Assembly (NCBI GenBank): GCA_900316975.1
Contig: ONFA01000025.1
Span: forward strand, 1-33,502
Direction: 5' to 3'
Length of the DNA: 33,502 nucleotides
Source: an uncultured Prevotellaceae bacterium
GTDB taxonomy: Bacteria > Bacteroidota > Bacteroidia > Bacteroidales > Bacteroidaceae
The notes beneath the pieces are model-generated. The model was not told the origin of the DNA and did not search any database. It worked only from the letters and a program-made list of their open reading frames with translations. Positions within the stretch are counted from its first letter, which is position 1. Every line of letters begins with the position of its first letter. Positions 21,558-28,870 of the stretch are shown here, piece after piece. The position numbers and the translations under genes are program-made.

Positions 21558-23303
21558 TCATTTTTTAGAGTGGGCTTGTACTTGCCGCATGACTCGCAGG
21601 AAGTTTCCGCCCCAAATCATTTGTATTTGTTCTTCTGTGTAGCGCTCACGGAGCAGGCGGCGAGTGAAATTGATGAGTTCGCTGGCTGAGGCACAACCGC
21701 GTATGCCACCGTCACCGTCGAAGTCGGTGCCGATGCCTACGTGCTCAATGCCCATGATGTTGACCATGTGGTTGAGGTGCTCAATGGCATCGAGGATGGT
21801 GGCTTCGGCCTGCTTTCTCAGGAATCCGTGGTAGAGTGTCACCTGTGCCACACCGCCAGCCTTGGCGAGGGCACGCATCTGCTCGTCGGTGAGGTTGCGT
21901 GGATGGTCACACAGGGCACGTGCAGAGGAATGACTGCACACGATGGGGGTCTTGCTGATTTGCAAGGCATCGTAGAAACTCTCCTCACCTGCATGGCTGA
22001 GGTCAACCATCATACCCACTCGGTTCATCTCCTCAATCACTTGTTTGCCGAACTCGCTCACACCACCATGTTCGTGATTGCCTCGTGCGGAGTCGCAGAT
22101 GTCGTTGTCGCCATTGTGGCAGAGGGTCATATACACCACACCACGCTTTCGGAAGGCTTCCACATTGCAAATGTCTTTACCAATGGCGTAACCGTTCTCA
22201 ATGCCGAGCATGATGGCACGTTTGCCATCTTTCTTTAATTGCCATAGATTATCTGGGGTATAAGCAATATCAACGGCTGTGCAGTTTTTCGCTACCATCT
22301 CTTCAATTTGGGTGAGGATTTGGTTTGCCTTGGCTGTGGCATTTTCAAGGGAAGCCTCATCACGTTCCTTTTGTTCGAGATAAGCCACCATGATGCTGGC
22401 ATCGAGGTGTCCTTCGGTCATTTTGTGGAGGTCAACGAGTATCTTGGGGTCTCTTGAAGCGAAGTTGATGCCCTGTGGGAAGAACATGGGAGTGTCGCAG
22501 TGGCTGTCGAGGGTGAGGATTTTGCTGTGCAGTTTCTTTGCCAGCTTGAACTCGGCACTCTCGCTGATAAGCCATTCGAAGATGGGCAGCATTTCCGTGC
22601 TGTTGCGGAGGATGTAGGTTTCGGGGTGCCATTGCACACCCATGATGGACTTGAATTCATCGCTTTCGATGGCTTCGATGACACCGTCTGAACTCATGGC
22701 GGTGACTTTCAGTCCTGGAGCAGCCGACTTGCATGCCTGATGATGGAAGGAGTTGACTGCCAACTCTGTGCCGAAGATTTTTTCAAGAATGGAACCCCTC
22801 GAGATGGTCACTTGATGGGATGGATAACGGCGGTCTTGGTCTTGGCTATGCTTGATGCGGATGCCCTCCATCTGTGTGTGGATATCTTGGTAGAGTGTTC
22901 CTCCAAGGGCTGCATTGATGATTTGGATGCCTTTGCAGATGCCCAGCATGGGAATCTGACGGTCATACGCCAGACGAGCCAGCAATAATTCTTGTTGGTC
23001 ACGCTCGGGGGTGATGCTGTGGAGTTCCTTGATAGGCTCTTCACCTAATAGCAAAGGATTGATGTCGCCTCCCCCGCTGAAGATGATGCCATCCAGACGG
23101 TCGAGCAGTTCTCCCAGCCGGTCTGTTTCATAGAACGGAGGGATGATGAAGGGGATGCCTCCTGCCTTCAAGACAGACTGGTAGTAGCCTTCAGCCAATG
23201 TGCAGGTCTCTTGATTGTAGTTACCCGTGATGCCTATGACAGGAAGTGTCTCCTTGGTGCTGAAAGTGCTGTTGAGACTTTCATAGATGCCTTGCCAATT
23301 CAT
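21558..23303 (-). CDS. Fusion of peptidase C26-type amidotransferase and M19 dipeptidase
   Basis: 581 residues, two enzymes in one chain. Residues about 20-240 are a class I glutamine-amidotransferase-like gamma-glutamyl hydrolase (peptidase C26, PuuD-like): FSGGGDINP (75-83), nucleophile C123 in GICKG, and H226/E228 in GVQWHPE. Residues about 260-578 are a renal-dipeptidase-type membrane dipeptidase (peptidase M19): zinc ligands H268 and D270 in DSHCDTP, a bridging Glu in IENGYAIG, His in DLSHAG and His in CSHSSARAL, and GTDFDGDGG near the end. All catalytic residues seem intact in both halves. No signal peptide, so cytoplasmic. Together they could cleave gamma-glutamyl peptides and then the resulting dipeptides, for instance in glutathione-like or peptidoglycan-derived peptide recycling; that is inference. 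Last gene of the minus-strand run. Confidence 0.9.
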   Translation of the reverse strand: MNWQGIYESLNSTFSTKETLPVIGITGNYNQETCTLAEGYYQSVLKAGGIPFIIPPFYETDRLGELLDRLDGIIFSGGGDINPLLLGEEPIKELHSITPERDQQELLLARLAYDRQIPMLGICKGIQIINAALGGTLYQDIHTQMEGIRIKHSQDQDRRYPSHQVTISRGSILEKIFGTELAVNSFHHQACKSAAPGLKVTAMSSDGVIEAIESDEFKSIMGVQWHPETYILRNSTEMLPIFEWLISESAEFKLAKKLHSKILTLDSHCDTPMFFPQGINFASRDPKILVDLHKMTEGHLDASIMVAYLEQKERDEASLENATAKANQILTQIEEMVAKNCTAVDIAYTPDNLWQLKKDGKRAIMLGIENGYAIGKDICNVEAFRKRGVVYMTLCHNGDNDICDSARGNHEHGGVSEFGKQVIEEMNRVGMMVDLSHAGEESFYDALQISKTPIVCSHSSARALCDHPRNLTDEQMRALAKAGGVAQVTLYHGFLRKQAEATILDAIEHLNHMVNIMGIEHVGIGTDFDGDGGIRGCASASELINFTRRLLRERYTEEQIQMIWGGNFLRVMRQVQAHSKK

Positions 23304-23371
23304 AAATGCACTGCGCTAAATGATAAATGAAAAATGAGGAATTGAATCTCTAACCCCTAAACTCTAACTTT

Positions 23372-25435
23372 TTATTTCTTTTTCTTCTTCTTGAAACTCT
23401 CGTAGAAAGGTTGTGATTCCACTTGTCCCTCGAAGAATTTGGCCCACTCGGCTGCACCTTTCGGTCCACGAGCTTCGGTGTAGCTGAGTTCTTCATGAGA
23501 AGGTTTGGCTGCTGTGCCGCGAATGACACCACTGCCTTTCTTGTTCCTCTTCTCATTCCTCTTTTCACCGTGGAAACGATTGTCTTCCCTTTCATGGCGG
23601 TTGTCACGACGATTGGTGCGTTCACCTCTCACCGAACGGAAACCTCTTCCTTCTTTGTCTCCACGTTTCCTTTCCCCACCCCGTTGTCCTTCGGGCTGGT
23701 CAGTTATCTCCACATTCACTTTTCTGCCGTCAAAATCAGTGCCGTTAAGCACATTCAGCACGGCTTTAGTCTGTTCCTCTGGCACTTCAAAGAAAGAGAA
23801 GTTCTGCATCAGGTCGATGCGTCCGAGGTCAATGCGCTGACCCTGTGCCACACGATTGATGAAGCCCATGAATACTTTGGGGTTAATGCCGTCTTTCTTG
23901 CCAAGATTGATGAAGAGACGGGTGTAACCTGCCTCAGCGGTACGACTGCGTTCTCCACCCCGACCCCGACGTTCGCCACGTCCACGCTTCTCTCCGAAGC
24001 CTTCAGCCTTGTCGCCACGACGGTCACCCTTCTCTGATGGCTGAATGATTTCGGGCGCATTCTTGTAATAGTTGAGGAAGGTGTTGAATTCCATCGACAC
24101 CATGCGTTTGATGAGGTCTTCCTTCTCCATCATGTCAAACTTGCGATAGACTTCAGGAAGGAACGGAGCAATCTCTTCTTCATCCACCTCGACCTTCTCA
24201 ATGTCGTCAATCACCTTATAGAGTTGTTTGGCACAAATCTCCTGACCTGTTGGCAGGATGCCAGGCACAAACTTCTTCTGAATCTGCTGTTCGATGGCAC
24301 GTACCTTTCCCTTCTCCTTCACATGGATGATGGAAATGGAAGTGCCAGAGCGTCCGGCACGTCCTGTACGTCCCGAACGGTGGGTGTAACTCTCAATGTC
24401 ATCGGGCAATCCGTAGTTGATGACGTGGGTGAGTTCGTCCACATCCAATCCACGGGCAGCCACATCGGTGGCCACCAGCAACTGCACACGGTGCTGACGG
24501 AACTTCTGCATGGTCAGGTCACGTTGTGCCTGTGAGAGTTCGCCATGTAGGGATTCAGCATTGTAGCCGTCCTTGATGAGTTTGTCGGCAATCTCCTGTG
24601 TCTCCATACGGGTGCGGCAGAAGATGATGGCGTATATCTCTGGGTAGTAGTCAGCCACACGTTTCAGGGCATTGTACTTGTCACGTGCACTGACCATATA
24701 GTAGATGTGGTTCACATGCTCGGCACCCTCGTTGCGGCTTCCCACTACAATCTCCTTAGCATCGTGCAGGTAGTTCTTGGAGATGCGTTCAATCTCCTTG
24801 CTCATGGTGGCAGAGAAGAGCAGGGTGTTGCGCTCTGCGGGCACACCTGCGAGAATGGTGTCGATGCTCTCCGAAAAGCCCATGTTGAGCATCTCGTCAG
24901 CCTCATCCAGCACCACATTCTCCACTGTGCCGAGTTTAGCCACTCCACGTTCCATCAAATCGACCAGACGACCAGGTGTGGCAACGATGACCTGCACCCC
25001 TTTCTTCAGCGCACGAATCTGTGGTTCGATGCTTGCACCGCCATAGACAGCCAGCACGTGCAGTCCATTGATGTATTTGGAGTAGTCTTTCAAATCGTCG
25101 GTGATTTGCAGACACAACTCACGGGTAGGTGCCATGATGACTGCCTGCACTTCGTTGCGGGTTGTGTCAATCTTCTGTAGTACGGGCAGACCGTATGCAG
25201 CGGTCTTTCCTGTTCCTGTCTGGGCAAGTGCCACCACATCATTATTGTGTCCGAGCAGATAGGGAATCACCTTCTCCTGCACAGGCATGGGTGTTTCATA
25301 CCCCATCTCCCGGATGGCTCGGAGAATTTCCCCCGACACACCCAGTTCCTCAAACGTCGATTCCACTTTAGGCATTCCGTTTTCCTGCATTTCCTGACTC
25401 TCCTGAGTCTCTATATTTTCCTTAATTTCTTCCAT
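23372..25435 (-). CDS. DEAD-box ATP-dependent RNA helicase (DeaD/CsdA-like)
   Basis: 687 residues. Unwinds structured RNA, with roles in ribosome assembly or cold adaptation in homologues. Q motif (FEELGVSGEI, GYETPMPVQ), Walker A AQTGTGKT (71-78), PTREL, TPGRL, DEAD (177-180), SAT, then the helicase C domain with ATDVAARGLDVDELTHVINY and HRSGRTGRAG. About residues 540-615 form a DbpA-type RNA-binding domain (TRLFINLGKKDGINP, then VNVEITDQ), framed by Arg/Gly-rich linkers. The tail is very basic and ends in six lysines. The ATG at 25435 is chosen although the frame is open to 25558, because upstream residues overlap the sugar kinase and lack helicase similarity. It overlaps the kinase gene by 14 bases. 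A 'gaggaattgaatctct' motif, also present at 28212-28224, follows the gene. Confidence 0.94.
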   Translation of the reverse strand: MEEIKENIETQESQEMQENGMPKVESTFEELGVSGEILRAIREMGYETPMPVQEKVIPYLLGHNNDVVALAQTGTGKTAAYGLPVLQKIDTTRNEVQAVIMAPTRELCLQITDDLKDYSKYINGLHVLAVYGGASIEPQIRALKKGVQVIVATPGRLVDLMERGVAKLGTVENVVLDEADEMLNMGFSESIDTILAGVPAERNTLLFSATMSKEIERISKNYLHDAKEIVVGSRNEGAEHVNHIYYMVSARDKYNALKRVADYYPEIYAIIFCRTRMETQEIADKLIKDGYNAESLHGELSQAQRDLTMQKFRQHRVQLLVATDVAARGLDVDELTHVINYGLPDDIESYTHRSGRTGRAGRSGTSISIIHVKEKGKVRAIEQQIQKKFVPGILPTGQEICAKQLYKVIDDIEKVEVDEEEIAPFLPEVYRKFDMMEKEDLIKRMVSMEFNTFLNYYKNAPEIIQPSEKGDRRGDKAEGFGEKRGRGERRGRGGERSRTAEAGYTRLFINLGKKDGINPKVFMGFINRVAQGQRIDLGRIDLMQNFSFFEVPEEQTKAVLNVLNGTDFDGRKVNVEITDQPEGQRGGERKRGDKEGRGFRSVRGERTNRRDNRHEREDNRFHGEKRNEKRNKKGSGVIRGTAAKPSHEELSYTEARGPKGAAEWAKFFEGQVESQPFYESFKKKKKK

Positions 25436-26348
25436 AATTCTTTGCAAATTCTTTACTGATTGAGTTGTTGAGGCTTTGACACACTTCAGCGGCAAAAGCC
25501 ATGCCATGGGCAACGATGCGGTTCCATTGCTCTTCGCTGACGGAAGCGATGTCATCACGGCTGATGCCTTCCTTCAGCAATCCGAAGACTATGCCTGCAT
25601 TGAAGTTGTCACCTGCACCGATGGTGGATACTGTTTCTATTTTGTTGACCCGATACTTTTTTGTCACACTTGGCGAGAAAAGGCATATATCCCCTTCTGC
25701 ATCAGTGCAGAGCATCTGCTTGCAGTGGTAAGCCACTTCTTGCCTGTACACCTTCTCGGGGTCTGAAAAGTTAAACATATTCTGAAAGTCTTCCGTGGAG
25801 CCTCGCACAATGCTGGCATAGTCGAAGTTCTCCAGAATGGAAGAGCGCAACTTGATGGCTTCCGACGCATGAGAGGAGCGGAAGTTGATGTCATAATAGA
25901 TGAGTGCTTCTTGATTGGAGGCATAATCCAAGAATTCCTTCACCTTGTTGCGAAGGATGGGATTCAGCACAAAGTATGAGCCCATCATCACGATGTCGTC
26001 CTTGTTCACTTCTGGCCATTCCACATCGAGCCGTGCATTGGGGTAATCCTTGTAGAAGGTGTAGTCGGCATCGTTGCGTTCATTCAGATATGCCAACGAG
26101 ATGGCGGTGCGTCCATCCTTATACATGCACACATAGTCGCTGCTCACGCCATTTTCTTCCATAAATGCCTTGATGGTTTTCCCCACACGGTCATTCCCCG
26201 TTTCGGTGATCATGGTGACAGGCAAGCCCATCCTTCCCAACGAGATGAGTCCATTGAAAGTGGAACCTCCAGGCACTGCAGCAGTGGGCTGCTCGTTCTT
26301 GAAAATGATGTCAAGAATCGTCTCTCCTATTCCTATTACTTTTCTCAT
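25422..26348 (-). CDS. PfkB-family sugar kinase (fructokinase/ribokinase-like)
   Basis: 308 residues. Phosphorylates a sugar with ATP; the exact sugar is not certain, fructose being the commonest for this length. GIGETILDIIF at the start, the substrate-site GGSTFNGLISLGRMG (27-41), and the PfkB signature 2 STIGAGDNFNAG (241-252) with catalytic base D247. YYDINFRSSH (151-160) matches the family's DxNxR stretch. The gene overlaps the M16 protease gene at its start by 4 bases and the helicase gene at its end by 14 bases, so translation is tightly coupled. The functional link between the three is not obvious. Confidence 0.9.
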   Translation of the reverse strand: MRKVIGIGETILDIIFKNEQPTAAVPGGSTFNGLISLGRMGLPVTMITETGNDRVGKTIKAFMEENGVSSDYVCMYKDGRTAISLAYLNERNDADYTFYKDYPNARLDVEWPEVNKDDIVMMGSYFVLNPILRNKVKEFLDYASNQEALIYYDINFRSSHASEAIKLRSSILENFDYASIVRGSTEDFQNMFNFSDPEKVYRQEVAYHCKQMLCTDAEGDICLFSPSVTKKYRVNKIETVSTIGAGDNFNAGIVFGLLKEGISRDDIASVSEEQWNRIVAHGMAFAAEVCQSLNNSISKEFAKNYGRN

Positions 26349-27589
26349 GAGTTAAAAATCAATGTTGTTAATCCTTCCTCATCAAACATCTCCCGTGCCA
26401 CTTCCTGCAAACGTTGCGGTGTCACCTTCTCCAGATGTTCGATGGTATCTTTCATTCCCTCAAATTTGTTATAATGCAAGTAAGCCTTTGCCATGTCGAG
26501 CACATAGTTCTCGAAGTTGTCGCAAGCCACCCCTATCTGTCCTTTCATCTGCTTCAACGCTGCCTGAAACTGCCTTTCTGTCAAAGGCTCATTCATCAGT
26601 TTGTCCAATTCCCTCCTCACAATCCTCAGGCACCTCTCCACGTCTTCCTCATCACAACCGAAGTAAATCGCCCAAGTGGAAGTGTCCGTGTAATTCGTCA
26701 GCGAACTCTCCACCGTATAGACAAGCCCCCTGTGTTCTCTCAATGCAATGTTCAAGCGGGAATTCATGCCAGGACCCCCCAAAATGTTGTTGAGGAAATA
26801 GAGCGCAATCCGCTTGTCATCCTTCGAACCATATCCCGCCCTGCCTATCATCACATGGGCTTGATGCGTGCCCCGATTTTCCGTGAAAGTGCCAGCATGA
26901 GGCTTCACCAGTCCTTCCTGAATCTCCAGTTTCTCTTGAATCTCCAGTTCTCTCCTTTCCATCCCTTTCACCTGCTTCTCCACCATCTTCTTCACCTGTT
27001 CAAACTCTACGTTGCCAAACACAAAAAACACCATCTTCTCAGGGCGATAGAGCCTTCTCACAAACCTGAGCACATCTTCTGTTTTGAATCTCCTCACATT
27101 CTCCGCCGTTCCCAAGATGTCATGCCCAAGGCTGTTCCCCTCATAGATGAGGTCTTCAAAACGGTCAAAAATCAGGTCAGAAGGCGAGTCGTTGTAACTC
27201 TCTATCTCATCCACAATCACCTCACACTCCCTGTCCATCTCATGCTGCGGAAAGGTGCTGTGAAACACGATGTCGAAAATCAGTTCCACCGCACGTTCCA
27301 GATGCTCCCTCATGAAGGCAGCATACACCACCGTTTCCTCCTTGTTCGTGTAAGCATTCAAGTCGCCACCCACAGCCTCCATCCTGTTAATGATGTGCCA
27401 CGCCTTCCGCTTCTCCGTTCCCTTAAACATCATGTGTTCGCAGAAATGCGCCATCCCCTCTTCGCCCACCTCCTCGTCACGTGTGCCAACATCAATGCTG
27501 ATGCCGCAATACGCCACATTCGTCGGCGATGGAATTTGAATCAGCCGCAACCCATTCTCAAACCTATGTGTTCTCACCCCTTCAGCCAT
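26345..27589 (-). CDS. M16-family zinc protease (processing-peptidase-like)
   Basis: 414 residues, a single-unit member of the pitrilysin/processing peptidase family. The inverted zinc motif HxxEH is present as HFCEH (48-52), with the third ligand E128 exactly 76 residues after H52, and ends NAYTNKEETVVYAAF, typical of bacterial YmxG/PqqL-type proteins. The C-terminal half has the R/Y-type pattern of M16 C domains (NIALREHRGLVYTVESSLTN). Bacteroidota members are usually cytoplasmic or periplasmic; no signal peptide is visible here. Overlaps the sugar kinase gene by 4 bases (ATGA) and follows the chromate transporter gene by 7 bases. Confidence 0.92.
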   Translation of the reverse strand: MAEGVRTHRFENGLRLIQIPSPTNVAYCGISIDVGTRDEEVGEEGMAHFCEHMMFKGTEKRKAWHIINRMEAVGGDLNAYTNKEETVVYAAFMREHLERAVELIFDIVFHSTFPQHEMDRECEVIVDEIESYNDSPSDLIFDRFEDLIYEGNSLGHDILGTAENVRRFKTEDVLRFVRRLYRPEKMVFFVFGNVEFEQVKKMVEKQVKGMERRELEIQEKLEIQEGLVKPHAGTFTENRGTHQAHVMIGRAGYGSKDDKRIALYFLNNILGGPGMNSRLNIALREHRGLVYTVESSLTNYTDTSTWAIYFGCDEEDVERCLRIVRRELDKLMNEPLTERQFQAALKQMKGQIGVACDNFENYVLDMAKAYLHYNKFEGMKDTIEHLEKVTPQRLQEVAREMFDEEGLTTLIFNS

Positions 27590-27596
27590 CTTGTCA

Positions 27597-28169
27597 TCAA
27601 TAAATCAGCAATCCCGCCAATCCGCACAATAGAATCATGACGATGGGATGTACCTTATAAAGCCTCGTTCCCACAAAAGCCAGCAGGAAAATGACGACAC
27701 TCACCACAAATACAAATGGTGACTCCGAAGGGTCGCCAAAGTTCTCCTTCGACATCAGCATGATGGCAGCCGCCGCAATCAACCCCACAATGACAGGTCT
27801 CAATGCACCGAAAATGCTCGTCACCGTCCTTGAGTCATGATGTTTGATGAGGTACTTGCTGATATACACCATCAAAATGAAAGGCAGCCAAATCACACTC
27901 AGCGAAGCCAGCACCGCACCCAACACTGCAGCCCATGTGGGGTATCCCGCATGCACCACAGCCGTATATCCCGTGTAGGTGGCACAGTTGATGCCGATAG
28001 GACCCGGTGTCGATTGACTGATTGCCACAATATCCGTGAATTCGTTAATCGTCATCCAATGATGCTTGTTCACCACCTCATCCTGAATGAGTGACAGCAT
28101 CGCATAGCCACCTCCAAAGTTGAAGATGCCAATCTTCGAAAAGACGTAAAACAATTCCAAGAATATCAT
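27597..28169 (-). CDS. Chromate transporter (short-chain CHR, half 1)
   Basis: 190 residues, one CHR domain. Short-chain CHR proteins act as pairs encoded side by side, exporting chromate or transporting an unknown anion; physiological substrate is unclear. GIFNFGGGYAMLSLIQDEVV near the N-terminus and SQSTPGPIGINCATYTGY (about 51-68) are the CHR signatures, followed by five to six hydrophobic segments. The partner is the gene at 28239-28775. Cotranscribed with it and with the M16 gene 7 bases downstream. Confidence 0.92.
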   Translation of the reverse strand: MIFLELFYVFSKIGIFNFGGGYAMLSLIQDEVVNKHHWMTINEFTDIVAISQSTPGPIGINCATYTGYTAVVHAGYPTWAAVLGAVLASLSVIWLPFILMVYISKYLIKHHDSRTVTSIFGALRPVIVGLIAAAAIMLMSKENFGDPSESPFVFVVSVVIFLLAFVGTRLYKVHPIVMILLCGLAGLLIY

Positions 28170-28191
28170 TTGCTTTGTTAGAAGTTATTCT

Positions 28192-28252
28192 GAATTAGGA
28201 ATTAGGAATTAGGAATTGAATCTCTCAACTGTCAACTGTCAACTATCAACTA
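28192..28252. repeat. Two adjacent 7-bp tandem repeats between the chromate transporter genes
   Basis: GAATTAG repeats nearly four times at 28192-28219, then TCAACTG (variant TCAACTA) four times at 28225-28252, exactly 7 bases each. The stop codon of the downstream-strand gene (28239-28241) lies in the third TCAACTG unit, so the repeat encodes the end (VVDS) of that protein. The joining part GGAATTGAATCTCT also occurs at 23339-23352. Confidence 0.8.
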
Positions 28253-28775
28253 CCTTTCCCCATATAAATCCACCCACACCTGCAGCCAGAATGCACCAGA
28301 TGGGTGACACGCCAAAAGCAGAAATCAACACAGCCGTCACCACAGGAATCCACCAGTTGAACCTGTTCAGTTTCGCCCTTTTCGCCATGCCGAAGCAAGG
28401 AGCCAGAATCAGCGCCACCACGCAAGGGCGTACACCCATGAATATTTTTTCCACATAGATGTTGTCCTTGAAAGTCTGAAAGAACATGGCGATGAGCAAG
28501 ATTGCCACAATGGAAGGGAGAGCCGTGGCGACGGCTCCCACGATGCCCCCTTTCACGCCCTTCAGTTTCAAGCCGATATGCGATGCCATATCAATGGCAA
28601 AAAGTCCAGGGGTGCTTTGTGCCACCACCAGCGTGTCCATAAATTCCTCATGGTTCAGCCAGTGTTTCCTATCCACCACTTCCTTTTCCATCATCTGCAC
28701 CATGGCAAAGCCACCCCCGATGGTGAAACTACCAATCTTGGCGAATGTGAGAAAGAGGTCTGTGTAGATTCCCAT
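28239..28775 (-). CDS. Chromate transporter (short-chain CHR, half 2)
   Basis: 178 residues, second CHR half-protein, paralogous to its neighbour. GSFTIGGGFAMVQMMEKEVV and AQSTPGLFAIDMASHIGLKL are the CHR signatures, matching those in the partner. The membrane topologies of the two halves are expected to be opposite. The end of the reading frame (VVDS-stop) is made by a TCAACTG tandem repeat, so the last residues are not conserved family sequence. First gene after purL in the run, beginning 76 bases from the purL stop. Confidence 0.92.
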   Translation of the reverse strand: MGIYTDLFLTFAKIGSFTIGGGFAMVQMMEKEVVDRKHWLNHEEFMDTLVVAQSTPGLFAIDMASHIGLKLKGVKGGIVGAVATALPSIVAILLIAMFFQTFKDNIYVEKIFMGVRPCVVALILAPCFGMAKRAKLNRFNWWIPVVTAVLISAFGVSPIWCILAAGVGGFIWGKVVDS

Positions 28776-28790
28776 GCGCTGCTTTTTAGT

Positions 28791-28870
28791 CTTAGATTTG
28801 CCTAAGAATACCCAAGATTGCCCAAGATTGCCTAGGACTTCTTAGGACTTCCTATGATTGCCTATGATTT
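28791..28870. repeat. 10-bp tandem repeat at the end of purL
   Basis: Eight units of exactly 10 bases: CTTAGATTTG, CCTAAGAATA, CCCAAGATTG twice, CCTAGGACTT, CTTAGGACTT, CCTATGATTG, CCTATGATTT. Consensus about CCYAWGATTG. The seventh unit carries the stop codon of purL (28852-28854), so NHRQS at the PurL end is repeat-encoded. Ten bases is close to one helical turn; sizes like this can also vary by slippage. Confidence 0.8.

Noticed and set aside
25436..25558. Upstream-extended start for the helicase
   Set aside because: The 41 extra residues overlap the sugar kinase coding region and show no helicase character; ATG at 25435 fits better.
26414..27640. Open frame of 408 codons opposite the M16 protease gene
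   Set aside because: The minus-strand gene has the HFCEH motif and correctly spaced E128; the + frame is a low-quality shadow.
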